DNA from: Amphiduros pacificus
Lineage: Eukaryota > Annelida > Polychaeta > Phyllodocida > Hesionidae
Reading direction: 5' to 3'
NCBI GenBank assembly: GCA_949316495.1
Contig: OX439008.1
Span: forward strand, 43,285,011 to 43,349,010
DNA length: 64,000 nt
Position numbers and translations under genes: made by a program
Shown: in pieces, positions 44,095 through 55,469 of the stretch
Position numbering within the stretch: the first letter of the stretch is position 1
Layout: each line of letters begins with the position of its first letter
Notes under the pieces: generated by a model
The model's database searches: none
Told to the model about the DNA's origin: nothing
Seen by the model: the letters and a program-made list of their open reading frames with translations, nothing else

Positions 44095-45710
44095 ATCCTT
44101 TAATCAAGCCAAATTTGTAATGTACAATTTATGTAATCAGAATAATCATTATTTTCAAGATTTGTCAAATAGATTGTGCCACTGGGTCGAAAATGATCAT
44201 GTGGTTTCAAGAGAACAGCATGTTTCTGACAGTTTCCCAACCTTATATTTTTTGTATTGACATGGCCACCATTTTGACCTTGTTCAAACTTGAGCTGTGA
44301 AAATGTCAAAAATGGATTCAGAGACCCATACTTCTTATTTAAATTCAGCCATTTTCAAGTGTACATAATATAGAAAAAGATCATTTTATTCAATTGTTCA
44401 AAATACATCTATTTTTTCATTGGAAATCCGTTTTGCGCATAAATGGCCAACAAATAACACTTGTAGGCCAAAACTTCCAAAAGAACATGTTTTATCAAAT
44501 TTTCCAAAGGCCAGAATTGTGACCCTGGCCAGAATTGTGACCTTGTTGGTACTAGAGCTTTGAAAAGCTGACCTATTTTTCCTTCATGGATGCAGCATTC
44601 CATGTTTAACTTTAAAGCAAGCCTTCTTTCTCTCCATAGTATAGAAAAGGATAATTTTTCATGGGATATCAGATTTATGCAAAAATGGTCAACAAATAAT
44701 GCTCAAAGGCCAGAAATTCCAAAAGAAGAGCGCATTTTGGCAAATTTCCCAACTTTCATTTTTTACGACCCAAGATTTTTGTGGCTGCCATACCTAGTTC
44801 ATTGGGGCTAGACCTTCAAAAACCAGAGTTGCACTTTTAGACAAAAGTAGGGGACCCAGCTCTATCTACACTCCTTAATGGTGTTTACTCTATAGCTGTG
44901 GACTGATGTGGAATAAATTGTCGAAGTACTTCTCATTTTTCATCGGAAAATCTGATTTTTGTGAATATGGTTGACAAATAATACCCATAGAGCAGAAATT
45001 CAAAACGGAGAGCGCGTTTTGGCAAATTTCTCAACTTTCACTTTTCATGAACCAGAACTTTTTTGGGCTGCCATACCTAACCCATTGGGGCTAGCCCTTC
45101 AGAAACCAAAATGATGCACTTTTTAGACAAAGTAGGGGACCCCGTAAAAATTTTTGAAGCTCTATCTACACTCCTTCATGGTGTTTACTCTATAGCTGTG
45201 AACTTATGTGGAAGAAAATGTCTAAGTACTTCTCATTTTTCATTGGAATATCTGATTTTTGTGAATATGGTCGACAAATAATGCCCGTAGAGCAGAAATT
45301 TCTAAATGAGAGCACGTTTTGGCAAATTTCCCAACTTACATTTTTTATGACCCTACACTTTTTGGGGCTGCCATACCTAGCCCATTGGGGTTAGCCTTTC
45401 AGAAACCAAAGAGATGCACTCTTTAGACAAAAGTAGGAAACCACATAAAAAAATTCAAGATTCTAAATTGACTCCTTGGAGCATTCCTGTGCATAGCAAC
45501 GGGGCCAATTTCGTACTTTTGTTCTGTGCATAATTCCTAGCACCATGGCCCCAATTTATTCGGAACTGTGAAAAAAGGATGTAGAATGAAAAAGTAGGAG
45601 ACCCCATAAAATGTTTTGAAGCTCTATCTTCCCTCCTCATAGTGTATATACTACACATGTGGACTTTGTCATTTTGATCATCAGAAAAGTGATCATCATC
45701 TTACGAACCC
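44095..45710. repeat. Satellite-like block 1, ~290-bp units
   Basis: A segment containing GACAAATAATGCCCGTAGAG, GGCAAATTTCCCAACTT, GGGCTGCCATACCTAGCCC, TTGGGGCTAGCC, GATGCACTCTTTAGAC and CTCTATAGCTGTG repeats at about 290-298 bp (GGCTGCCATACC near 44783, 45067 and 45366). Divergence between units is considerable. The block ends in GATCATCATCTTACGAACCCC immediately before the CCCTAA array. No conserved frame is seen. Confidence 0.8.
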
Positions 45711-45767
45711 CTTACCCTAACCCTAACCCTAACCCTTACCCTTACCCTAACCCTAACCCTAACCCTG
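45711..45767. repeat. Interstitial telomere-type array 1 (CCCTAA)n
   Basis: Nine or so units of CCCTAA with some CCCTTA variants, the C-rich strand of the metazoan TTAGGG telomere repeat. It is followed by CCTGGCACC units and then the 11-mer array. Confidence 0.9.
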
Positions 45768-45845
45768 ACACCATGGCTCTCTGGCTCCCTGGCACCCTGG
45801 CACCCTGGCACCTTACTGTGTACTTGCTTTTTAAGGCATTTGGGA

Positions 45846-46238
45846 TGTGTATTTGTTGTGTATTTGTTGTGTATTAGTTGTGTATTTGTTGTGTATTTGT
45901 TGTGTATTTGTTGTGTATTTGTCGTGTATTTGTTTTTTATTGCATTTTCGGACGATTTGAGACCCATTTTTCCTTCATGTAATCAGCATGCCATTTTTCA
46001 CTTCAAAGCAAACCTTCATGATTATTTATTTGATGTGTATTTGTTTTTTAATGCATTATTGGATGATGATTTGAGACATGTATTTGATGTGAATTTGATG
46101 TGAATTTGATTTGTATTTGATGTATATTTACCTTTTATGTCATTTCAGATCCATTTAGGATGTGTATTTGTTGTGTATTTGTTGTATTTGTTGTATTTGT
46201 TGTGTATTTGTTGTGTATTTGTTGTGTATTTGTCGTGT
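45846..46238. repeat. 11-bp arrays (GTGTATTTGTT)n, two blocks
   Basis: About eight units at 45846-45932 and about seven, some shortened, at 46159-46238. Between and after them a segment containing GCATTTTCGGACGATTTGAG, CCATTTTTCCTTCATGTAAT and CATTTTTCACTTCAA is directly duplicated (45940-46016 and 46250-46325). Related sequence GTGTACTTGCTTTTTAAGGC precedes the first block. Confidence 0.9.
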
Positions 46239-46514
46239 ATTTGTTTTTTATTGCATTTTCGGACGATTTGAGACCCATTTTTCCTTCATGTAATCAGCAT
46301 ACCATTTTTCACTTCAATGCAGGCCTTCATGCTCTCTGTACTATAGAAAAGGATCATTTTCTAAAAATTTGTACATCTCATTTTTCATGGGAAATAACAG
46401 GAAAATTCAAAGACCCATACTTCCTATTTAAATTCAGCCATTTTCACTTTGAAACAAGCCTTTGTGGTGTACATAATATAGAGAAGGATCATATTTTTAA
46501 AGTATATTTTATTT

Positions 46515-47230
46515 CATTTTTAACATAACAATAACACAGTCATGCATTATTAAAACAGTCATGCATTATTAAAACATTGACAGACTGAACATAATATACA
46601 ATTGACAATGACAGACACACACAAATTTCCATAGGCATTATAAAACAAATCTGAGCAATAATGATCATATCTTTTCTTTTTTTCTTTACTCTGAAGATAA
46701 TTTGTTTTTCTTATCCTAATTCTTCAATAATTGTGTTCCACCTTTCTTTAAATATATCAATTGTGTTGTTTTTTGTATGAATGAACTCTTCTATTTCTAA
46801 TTTGTATTTGAGAATTCTAAGAAAATTCTAAAAACATACTCTTTCTTCATTAATCTTTTGATGATAAATATACATCTTTGCAAGTAATACAATATAATTT
46901 AAATTGGTAAAATGTTTAAGATCACAGTAAAATCCAAATATTACATGTTTTACTGTTATTTTAATTGCATTTACTTAAATTAGTCATAGATAAATGTTCT
47001 ATGACATGGGTTTTATAAATTCTGACAATATTACTTTCCATTTTCTATTACTATTTAATATTCTTTTTCCACACGCAACTTTACTGGCCTTTACCATGCA
47101 GGATAAATCTGATGCTTTAATTCCTTCATCCTCAACTTCAAGTCCTTTTTACACACTTAATAATTGTCTGATCAATTTCTTAGAAAAAAAAATAACCTAG
47201 AATTTTATGTATTATGAGAAAATCGTACCA
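46515..47230 (-). mobile_element. L1/Tx1-like LINE, 3' end fragment
   Basis: Minus-strand text includes GLEVEDEGIKASDLSCMVKA, ILNSNRKWKVILSEFI, FYCDLKHFTNLNYIVLLAKM, YIYHQKINEERVCF and FLRILKYKLEIEEFIHTKNN with FKERWNTIIEELG. This W-x-x-N, LL-x-K-x-YIY, F...E.....KN pattern is the C-terminal region of Tx1/L1-type LINEs. It has few stops but lacks RT. It interrupts the satellite block, with satellite sequence on both sides. Confidence 0.6.
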
Positions 47231-47343
47231 TTTCTTACCTTATTTTAAAATATGTTTTTGAATTTATTCATTATGTAAAACTATGCAAATTAGGTCATGT
47301 GATAAAATATTTTTAAATAATTTTGAATCTGGAAAATGTTCAG

Positions 47344-47468
47344 GTTTTGATTGATGTATTGTGCATGTTGAAAAGTTTTGATTGATGTATTGTGCATGTT
47401 GAAAAGTTTTGATTGATGTATTGTGCATGTTGAAAGGTTTTGATTGATGTATTGTGCATGTTGAAAGG
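47344..47468. repeat. 31-bp tandem repeat, four units
   Basis: Four units of TTTTGATTGATGTATTGTG then CATGTTGAAAAG (31 bp), nearly identical; G/A changes at the unit end. Confidence 0.95.
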
Positions 47469-47559
47469 CAATTATTTGAGAAATTATGATCAAACGTGTT
47501 TAGAAACAGGAAGTAGATCCTGAACATTGACAATTCTGGGTGGAAGTATTGAGGGTAAT

Positions 47560-48566
47560 CGGTGCATGTGTGTCTCATTGGGCCTAAATGGCCAACAAAT
47601 AACACTCGTACGCCAGAAATTCCAAAAGAGCATGCTTTATCCAATTTCCCAAAGTTGATTCTCATGTCCCAAATTTTGACCCTTCACCTTGTTGGTACTA
47701 GAGTTTTGACCTATTTTTTCTTCATGGCCTCAGCATGCCATTTTTCACTTCAAAGCCAGCCTTCATGCTCTCCATATTATAGAAAAGGATCGTTTTCTCC
47801 GAATTTGCAGTTAATCCCATTTATCATGGGAAATAAGATTTTCGCAAAAATGGTCAACAAATAATGCTCATAGGCCAGAAATTACAAGAGGAGAGCGCAT
47901 TTCATAAAATTTCCCAACTTTCAATTTTTATGACCCAAACTTTTTTGGGGCTACCATACCTAGCCCTTTGGGGCTAGCCCATCAAGAGCAAAGAGATGCA
48001 CTCTTTAGACAAAAGCAGGGGACCCCGTAAATAATTTCAAAGCTCTACCTACACTCCTTCATGGTGTTAACTCTATAGCTGTTGACTGATGTGGAAGAAA
48101 ATTTCCAAGTACTTTTGATTTTTGTGAATATGGTCAACAAATAATGCCCGTAGAGCGAAAATTCCAAAAGGAGAGCGCATTTAATCAAATTTCCCAACTT
48201 TTAATTTTATGACGCAAATTTTTTGGGGCTGGCATACCTAGCCCATTGGGCTAGCCCTTCAGAAACCAAGGAGATGCACTGTCTAGACAAAAGTAGGATA
48301 CCACGTAAAAAATTTCAAGACCCTAAATTGACTCCTTTCAACATTTCTGTGCATAGCAACGGGGCCAATTTTGTACTTTTGTTCCATGCATAATTCCTAG
48401 CACCCTGGCCCCAACCTATTGAGAAAATGAAAAAGGATGTAAAATGAAAAAGTAGGAGACCCTGTAAAAATTTTTGAAGCTCTATCTTTGTTCCTTCATA
48501 GTGTACATACTACACATGTGGACTTTGTCATTTTGATCATCACAAAAGTGATCATCATCTTACGAA
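47560..48566. repeat. Satellite-like block 2, homologous to block 1
   Basis: The same ~290-bp unit set as in 44095-45710: GGGGCTACCATACCTAGCCC near 47945 and GGCTGGCATACCTAGCCCA near 48226. It has the same terminal section (GACTTTGTCATTTTGATCAT, then ATCATCTTACGAACCCC) running into a CCCTAA array. The two blocks are about 2.85 kb apart, giving a larger repeat unit made of satellite, telomere-type array and 11-mer array. Confidence 0.8.
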
Positions 48567-48628
48567 CCCCTAACCCTAACCCTAACCCTAACCCTAACCC
48601 TAACCCTAACCCTAACCCTAACCCTAAC
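48567..48628. repeat. Interstitial telomere-type array 2 (CCCTAA)n
   Basis: Ten uninterrupted CCCTAA units, same orientation as array 1 and purer. They are followed directly by AGTGTACATGCTG, the left arm of an inverted repeat. Confidence 0.95.
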
Positions 48629-48629
48629 A

Positions 48630-48934
48630 GTGTACATGCTGTTCAAGGCATTTTCGGACCATTTGGTTTGTGTATTGGATGTGTATTGGATGAGGGTTAG
48701 GTTTGAGTCCAAGAGTGCCAGGGTGCCAGAGTGCCATGGTGCCAGGGTGCCACATCAAATACACATCAAATACACATCAAATACACATCAAATACACATC
48801 AAATACACATCAAATACACATCAAATACACATCAAATACACATCAAATACACATCAAATACACATCAAATACACATCAAATACACATCAAGTACACATCA
48901 AATGGTCCCAAAATGCCTTGAAAAGCATGTACAC
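48630..48934. repeat. Inverted repeat enclosing an 11-mer array
   Basis: The left arm 48630-48665 (GTGTACATGCTGTTCAAGGC, then ATTTTCGGACCATTTG) and right arm 48899-48934 are reverse complements with 34 of 36 positions matching. Between them lie GTGTATTGGAT units (about 48668-48688), GGTGCCAGAGTGCC words, and 13 units of ACATCAAATAC (48752-48898), the opposite orientation of the other 11-mer arrays. Confidence 0.88.
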
Positions 48935-48939
48935 TTTAA

Positions 48940-49145
48940 GGGCTAGGGTTTGGGTTTGGGTGCCAGGGTGCCAGAGTGCCAGAGTGCCAGGGCTAGGGTT
49001 GGGGTAGGGTGCCAGAGTGCCAGGGCTAGGGTGCCATGGACAGGGCGAGGGTGCCAGGGCTAGGGTTGGAGTAGGGTGCCAGAGTGCCAGGGCTAGGGTG
49101 CCAGGAACAGGGCGAGGGTGCCAGGGTTAGGGTGCTAGGGTTCCA
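48940..49145. repeat. GGTGCCAG / CTAGGGTT mixed array
   Basis: Irregular alternation of GGGTGCCAGAGTGCC words with CTAGGGTTGGGG and TAGGGT words. It is the G-rich orientation of the CCTGGCACC and CCCTAA sequences found to the left of the 11-mers, completing an outer, looser inversion. Confidence 0.75.
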
Positions 49146-49359
49146 GCTTTATCGCCAGCATTCAATACAGCGTTGGTGCCAATCACTGTTAACAAAAACT
49201 GACCTTATCCCTCTAACCCATTGGCACTACAGCTGGCCCCAATAATTGAGTGATAGTATGCAAGGGTGCTAAGGTGCCATAGTGCCATAGTGCCAAGCAG
49301 TAGATAAGGATCAGCTTTCAAAGCACTATCGCTTGAGCCAGTGTTTGAACCAAATTTGT

Positions 49360-49436
49360 TATGTATCGGATGTGTATTGGATGTGTATTGAATGTGTATT
49401 GGATGTGTATTGGATGTGTATTGGATGTGTATTGGG
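49360..49436. repeat. 11-bp array (GTGTATTGGAT)n
   Basis: About seven units of a third variant of the 11-mer. Degenerate GTGTATTTGAT words continue to about 49690. Confidence 0.9.
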
Positions 49437-49699
49437 ATTTTGGACATTTTAAGGTGTTTTATTTGATGTGTATTTGTTTTGTATTTGACATGGATTTTCC
49501 TTTTATTGCATTTTTTATGGTTTGGGGTATGTTTTTGATGTGTATTTGATATTATTGGGAATATTTGATGAATTCACATTGTATGGCATTATGGGACCGA
49601 TAAAGAGGCATTTGGGTTGTATATTTGATGTGTATTAGATTTTTTACTGTATATTAAAGCATTCTGTGATGATTTGGGATGTGCTTTTATGCATCAATG

Positions 49700-50029
49700 G
49701 GCTTCCATAGGCCCCTACCAGGCAGTCATCAGACAGAAAAAAATATGCGTTGTGTTTTCACCGTGAGAAACCAAAAAGTCAGACTTTCCCACGCTTGCCC
49801 TGTTGACTGCGTGAAAAATGAGATTTACAAGAGGCCAATATGTAAATATTGTTTCAGTAAATTTAGAATTAACATGTCCATGCATATTTGCTGGCTGCAA
49901 TGTAAAACCAAACACAAACAAATTCCTATCAGTATCTAATTTATAACTAAGCAAATTAAAATGTTGTCAACCAGAATTTGTCAAGAATTGTCAAGAAATG
50001 GATATCTTCCCCAATGTAACTAACAAACC
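49700..50029. other. Spacer without gene
   Basis: A short open frame at 49679-49939 (Cys-rich, basic) has no family resemblance and no splice context, so it is not called. Confidence 0.4.
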
Positions 50030-50335
50030 AACATTGGCTAATATCTTGGCTTGAGGTGAACATATTTTCACTCTGAAAAGTCCTAACAATATCTAAACAA
50101 CCTCAGGAACATGGAAATAGAGAAATCTAAGAGATGTTAAATAGTACCATAAAGGTGTAAAAAACTGGCACAATTTTAATGTTTTATACCTTTCATGTCA
50201 CTTCCAATCCAAGATTTGCTAATATTTTGGCTTGTAGTGAACATATTTCCACTCTGAAAAGTCCTAACAATATCTAAACAACCTCAGGAACATGGACATA
50301 GAGATATCTTAGAGATCTGAATGTTAAATAGTACC
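50030..50335. repeat. Direct duplication of ~125 bp
   Basis: Segments at about 50030-50152 and 50205-50333 share TGGCTTG, GAACATATTT, CACTCTGAAAAGTCCTAACA, ATATCTAAACAACCTCAGGA and ACATGGA-ATAGAGA. They are separated by about 50 bp of other sequence. Confidence 0.85.
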
Positions 50336-50567
50336 TTTATTATGAACTGATATGTGCAATTTGATATATTTGGTAAAATACAACATATTTAAGCATTATA
50401 AATAAGTAAATGGTATTTACAAATAGTTTATTAGCTGAAAGATCTTCATTGGTCTTTACAATGGAAAAGCAATACATGTTTATTTTTGTAAATATTATTT
50501 TTCGGGCAGTGTCATCTGTTGGGCTGGGTGGCTGGCTGTCGTGTGAGTGTGTGTGTCTGGGTAGCAG

Positions 50568-50645
50568 TATATAAGGCCCAGAAACGGCAAAGGCAGTTAT
50601 TCGTGGACCAGGCTTTGTAGAGTGAAGTGCACAAGTGAAAGGTAC
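50568..50645 (+). promoter_or_regulatory. TATA-type core promoter candidate with short first exon
   Basis: TATATAAGG at 50568-50576 lies in a locally GC-richer patch. About 25-30 bp downstream is GGCAGTTATTCG, a reasonable initiator, and at 50642 a donor-like GAAAG|GTACATT. A C/G-rich upstream stretch (GGGCTGGGTGGCTGG) adds support. No downstream coding exon was recognised, so the gene is unknown. Confidence 0.4.
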
Positions 50646-50649
50646 ATTG

Positions 50650-52240
50650 CCATTGTAAATGCTTTATGATTTTTCTGTTTTATATTTGCAGTGCTGGACT
50701 GTGTATGGGCTCCAGAGGTTTGTATAACCCTGTCAATTAGTTGGTTACTTGGTAGGCCGCTCAAACTTCATATACCAGAGATACAACTTGTCAAGTATAT
50801 TATGTGGCTTGTGGCATAAAAAGCTGGAACATGAAGCATAAAATATCTTGACCAGTGTCTTATGGGTCCGTGGAGGCAAGTTTAAAACACCGGTGGGGAG
50901 CTTGCGAGGCTACAAGCCCAGCTGATTGTCTTTTTTTCAGGTCATTACAAAGTAAGAATTTATTAGAGGTTTACATGGCTGTGATAGCAGACCTTGTACA
51001 TGAAGATTTGTGTCTTAATGCATGCTCGAGGGTCAACCATACTATGAACTTTTAACTTATTTAAAATATGAACGTGTTTAAATATTTTCATTTTCATTCA
51101 ACCCTAACCCTAACTTCTTGAAATTAGATCATCAAGATCAAAGGTCAAGGTCAAATAGACTTGTGAAACAGGACATCTGAGACAGGACTTCGATAAGCAC
51201 AAAATGAAACTTCTCATCGTGACTGGCATCAATTTTGTTTTGTAGAATTGTACAATATGTATATATCAATTACATGTGAACACTGATAGTGCTACACACT
51301 ACCATGACCCTGGCACACATCTGTCTTTATATTTCCTTAATACGCTCTTATTTAATAATATAAATAAGAAGAATACAATACAGCTGATCAGTGCCCAAAT
51401 TAGATAAATACAGATTAAAATACAAAACCCCAAGGTTTATTTTCTCGTATTTGCTTTATTGGGCATTCATATTTGTCAATGATATAATTCACTATAACGT
51501 TATTTCAAAATACATAACGTGTCAATTGCTCATATAGCAGCTTGACCCGTGAATGTACATTCTGAATTGAGCTGAAAATTGAACATTATTTCTGATAATA
51601 ATCCTTAAACAAGGGATTGCCTACCTGTTCAATGCTACACAATCATGGCTTTGTTCGTATATGTTCCTGTTTCAACATATATGATAAAAATAGTAACAAA
51701 ACCAGGAAGACGCTTTCCCTGCCCCATAATGGTATAGGGTCAAGAAAAATTCTGTTATGTGACAATCATATGGGCACTTTCACAAAGAATCTTTCTCTGG
51801 AAAATATTAATTTTCATATCTTATCACGTGTTCAATTCAGGTTACTGCAGGACATTAGTGTTAACTCAAATATTAATATATTTGAGTGAGAGCACGAAAT
51901 TGAACTGTTCCCCGTTCAATTTTGATGGGTGCTCGATACTTGTGAATACATAAAGTCGAACACACTACTATCCATACATGGGGAAAGCAAGCATAATTGT
52001 CATTTCAATTTTGTTAAATATACACAAATATCTCACCCAAAACAACTGTCTTGGGAAAACATATTTATTCTGACCCTTCGGGCACATAAGTATAAACTAA
52101 ACAAAAAAATTGTTGAAAGTCCGTGCAATTCATCAAAAATATGCAGTTTCCGCAAAATTAACAATACATCCGAGCCAGCCCGAGCTAATCAAGCCGGTTC
52201 TTGGTAGGAATGTAAATAATTTACATTACTCTTCTCGGCC
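50650..52240. other. Spacer or intron with no recognised gene
   Basis: Several short plus-strand frames exist (50855-51055, 51617-52358) but they overlap, lack domains and do not join by good splice sites. A two-unit CCCTAA remnant is at about 51102-51115. Confidence 0.4.
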
Positions 52241-52242
52241 AA

Positions 52243-52340
52243 CCAATCAGAATGCATCCCTGTGGCTGCTGGCCGGACAGCATATATGCTCTGCTAAACA
52301 ATATAAATATAGAGGGCACTGCCTACAACAAAAGTCATTC
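52243..52340 (+). promoter_or_regulatory. CCAAT plus TATA promoter candidate
   Basis: CCAATCAG (52243-52250) is followed about 50 bp later by TATAAATA (52302-52309), with a TCATTCA initiator-like site about 30 bp further. LINE endonuclease sequence begins within 50 bp downstream. It may be a host promoter in front of which the LINE landed, or a promoter captured by or belonging to the LINE. Confidence 0.45.
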
Positions 52341-52369
52341 ATCACAATACAAACCTAGCAACCAGGTCT

Positions 52370-55160
52370 TACTCGGCTCATGAAATGTCCAAAGCATCTC
52401 TAGCTAGGTCTTGAGTGTGAGAGACTACTTTTATGAGAACAATCTGCATGCTCTATTCATGACTGAAACATGGTTGCATGAATCTGGTGATGAGAGGGTC
52501 ATACATGAACTTGAGGGCTCCCTCAAATTTCACACATTCTCCCGGACTGGAAGCACGGGAGGATGACTGGGCCTGTTACACCGAGTTGAACTACCCTTTG
52601 TAACCAATATGTTGCATCCACCTACTGTTAATACAATGGAGCTCATGGAGGCCTCCATACTAATCAAGGGTAAACAAATAACCTTTGTAGTTATCTACAG
52701 ACCAAAACCATCTGGTATGAATAGGTATACCTACTCTGAGTTCTATGATGAATTTACTCAACTGGTTGCCCACTATGGTCCTTTTAATCATGAGGTCATC
52801 TTCCTTGGTGACTACAACTTTCATGTCAACAAACCTACTAAAACTGATGTCATCAAGTTTAATGACATCCTATGACATGACATGAACCAATGAATCAATG
52901 AATGTTAGGTAACACCCTTGATCTAATCATTACTTTCAAGGGGAACAAGTCTCAAGAGTCATCTGGTTCATGAATACATATCTGATCATAAGATGATCAG
53001 ATTGTGCCTTGATATCATCCCTCCTAAACCCCTCAAATCCCTCACATGTCATACTTCGACATGGGAACATCTATCCTTTCATGACGTGGTGGATTTCTAT
53101 GATAAGAATCTTACATCATTGATGGATAAACATGCTCCTCTAAAAAATGCCAAGGTATCCTAATGCCAACCAGTGCCTTGGATGAGTGATCATATCGAGC
53201 ATGAGAGGTCTCTCAAGAGAAGAATGAATAAAACTGGACTTCATATTGATAAAGAATTATACAATATTCAGAGAAATAAATATAACTCTTTGCTGAAGTC
53301 ATCACATTCAAAATATTTCTCAAATTTGGTTGAAGAAAACAAACATGACCCTAAAAAGCTTTTTAGGGTCATTGATACAGTCATGCATAAGAATAGGGAC
53401 ACACCAATGCCCCAATCTGATTGTGAGATCACTCAAGCTGAGAGATTTAATGGCTTGTTTCTTGATAAAATTGAGAATATCTGCCAAGGCCTGAACAAAA
53501 CACCCACTTTTGCAAATCTGCCACCAGATGACACCACAGACAATTGTGCCATAACCCTACATATCCAAACACTGCTCGACAGATTTATACCACTAACAAT
53601 GAGCGATGTGCGCAAATTGATCAAGAAGTCAGCTAAGAAGTCATATGAACTGGACCCCATCCCCACTTGGCTTCTACTTGATCTCATTGATGAACTTTTA
53701 CCTATCATTACTGCCATAAAAAATAAATCACTGACTGAATCATCCGTATCAGATAACATGAAAATTGCTATCATTGCCCCCTCTTGAAGAAACATGGTCT
53801 AGAACTCATTGAGAAGAATTATAGACCTGTCTCGAACCTGAACTACATCTCTAAACTTACTGAGAGGCCAGTTGCTGACCAATTGATACCTCACATGGCA
53901 AGGAATGGCCTTACTGACAAATTCCAATCGGCCTATAAGAAATCTCCTAGCACTGAGACTGCCTTACTTAGGGTACAAAACGATATCCCACGAGATCTTG
54001 ACAATAAAAAGTCAGTTATCCTACTGTTGCTTGACCTTTCTGCAGCCTTAGACACCATTGACCATCAAATACTATTTGATAGATTGGAATCAAGATGCAA
54101 TGTTAGAGGTCATGCCCTATCTTGGATTTGTTCATATCTTTGTAATAGGAAGCAATGTGTCAAGGTGGGGTCCCATAAGTCCTCTCTCAAACCTATAAGA
54201 GGAAGGGGTCCTAGAAGGCTCAGTCCTTGGTCCCATACTTTTTAATATCTACATAGTCTCCTCTGGCTGTTATCCTTCCCAAATATGGCCTCAACTACCA
54301 CATTTATGCAGATGATACTCAGATCTACATCCCTGTTGATCACACTTCCTATAGTCAGCAAGTAGACATTAGTATACACAAACTGGAAAATTGTGTCAAG
54401 GAGGTTAGAACCTTCTTGATCTCATACAAGATGAAAATAAATCAGAGTAAAACTGAAATGCTGATCTGTACTGACAGTTACAGTACTTCTGCTAACAACA
54501 ATATCCCTAATACTATCAGAGTAGGTTACTCTGATATCACACCCTGTGAGTCAGTTGTTGAGCTTGGCATCACCTTTGACTCTAGGATGGATATGAAAGC
54601 ACAAATCAAGAAAATGTGCAAAAATGGATATTACCACATCAGAAACTTAGCTGCCCTAATCAGACAATGTCTAGACGAACAGACAGCTGTAACATTAACC
54701 CATGCTTTTGTTACATGTACCCTAGACTATGGAAATGGCTCCTGGCAGGTCTTCCAGGATCTGACATTAAGATGCTGCAATATCTCCAAAACTCTGCAGC
54801 ACGTGTGGTAGGAAAGATCAGGAAATTTAATCACATATCAGGAAAATTGAAGGAACTACACTGGCTCCCCGTTCATGCTAGGATTGATCTCAAAATCCTT
54901 CTCATGACCTCTCATGACTGAAGGCCCTCAATGGTAAAGCGCCGCCTTACCTACCTGATCTACTCCAATTGAAACAGGGTGATAGGTGCCCAAGATCTAA
55001 CGATGGTACTTACCTATCAGTTCCTAAGACTCGTCTGAAGACAGTGGGTGAGCCTTCTCATCCTTCAGCCCTAGACTTTAGAACTCTCTCCCTAGTGACA
55101 TTAGGACTAGTACTTCAGTCACATCATTATCTGCACATAAATGTCTTGATTGAGATCGTT
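52370..55160 (+). mobile_element. L2-like LINE, second subfamily, nearly full coding span but broken
   Basis: Plus-strand order: endonuclease start (about 52375, NVQSIS), MTETWLHESG, VIYRPKPSG and LGDYNFHVNKP (52609-52875), YISDHKM (about 52975), linker PWMSDHIEHERSLKRRMNKT (53173), KKSYELDPIPTWL, KNYRPVSNLNYI (53815), FQSAYKKSPSTETALL, LDLSAALDTIDHQ, SYLCNRKQCVKV (54150), FNIYIVSS with a YADDTQIYIPVD block (54300-54340), and LGITFDSRMDMKAQIKKMC. The C-terminal NSAARVVGKIRKFNHIS and LHWLPVHARIDLKI follow (54790-54895). The order is complete, but at least six frameshifts or stops separate blocks. Its closest relative in the window is the fragment at 32442-34320. Confidence 0.88.
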
Positions 55161-55180
55161 TAAAAAATGGGCAATGGTGA

Positions 55181-55456
55181 TTATGTTTCTTTGTCTGGGG
55201 TTTTATGTCACTTTCAACATTATTTCAGTCATTTCGTGACGAGACCTACTTGTAGCAGATATAGTGCTGCCTCACTGAATTGTCATGTCAAAAGTCACAG
55301 ATTTACAAGGACAATGGGTTAACCCTTTAGGCACGGACCTCAGCTCATGTGTGAAATTGAATCATGAATTCGATCTCGGCACGGCCGGGGATCGAACCCA
55401 CGACCTTTGAATCACTACAGAGGAACTGGTGCTAATAAGCTGGCGCTCTAACCAAC
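55181..55456 (-). mobile_element. tRNA-derived SINE, copy 4, 5'-truncated, with 13-bp duplications
   Basis: Minus-strand SINE whose tRNA-like head is cut within the A box region (GCTCTAACCAAC on the plus strand), while the B box region GGGATCGAACCC is kept. Target duplications TGGGCAATGGTGA lie at 55168-55180 and 55457-55469. The internal GGTCCTTGACATGACAACCC part is missing, a small deletion. It landed just after the LINE 3' end. Confidence 0.92.
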
Positions 55457-55469
55457 TGGGCAATGGTGA

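Noticed and set aside
48567-48628. True chromosome end
   Set aside because: The CCCTAA array is short and flanked on both sides by long non-telomeric sequence, so it is interstitial.
48703-49007. Thr/His/Ile-Lys-Tyr repeat proteins in three frames
   Set aside because: Translations of the ACATCAAATAC array; an 11-bp unit passes through all frames, so openness is not evidence of coding.
51617-52358. Overlapping small ORFs as a gene upstream of the promoter-like site
   Set aside because: The frames overlap, have ordinary AT-rich composition and no recognisable motif or consistent splice signals.
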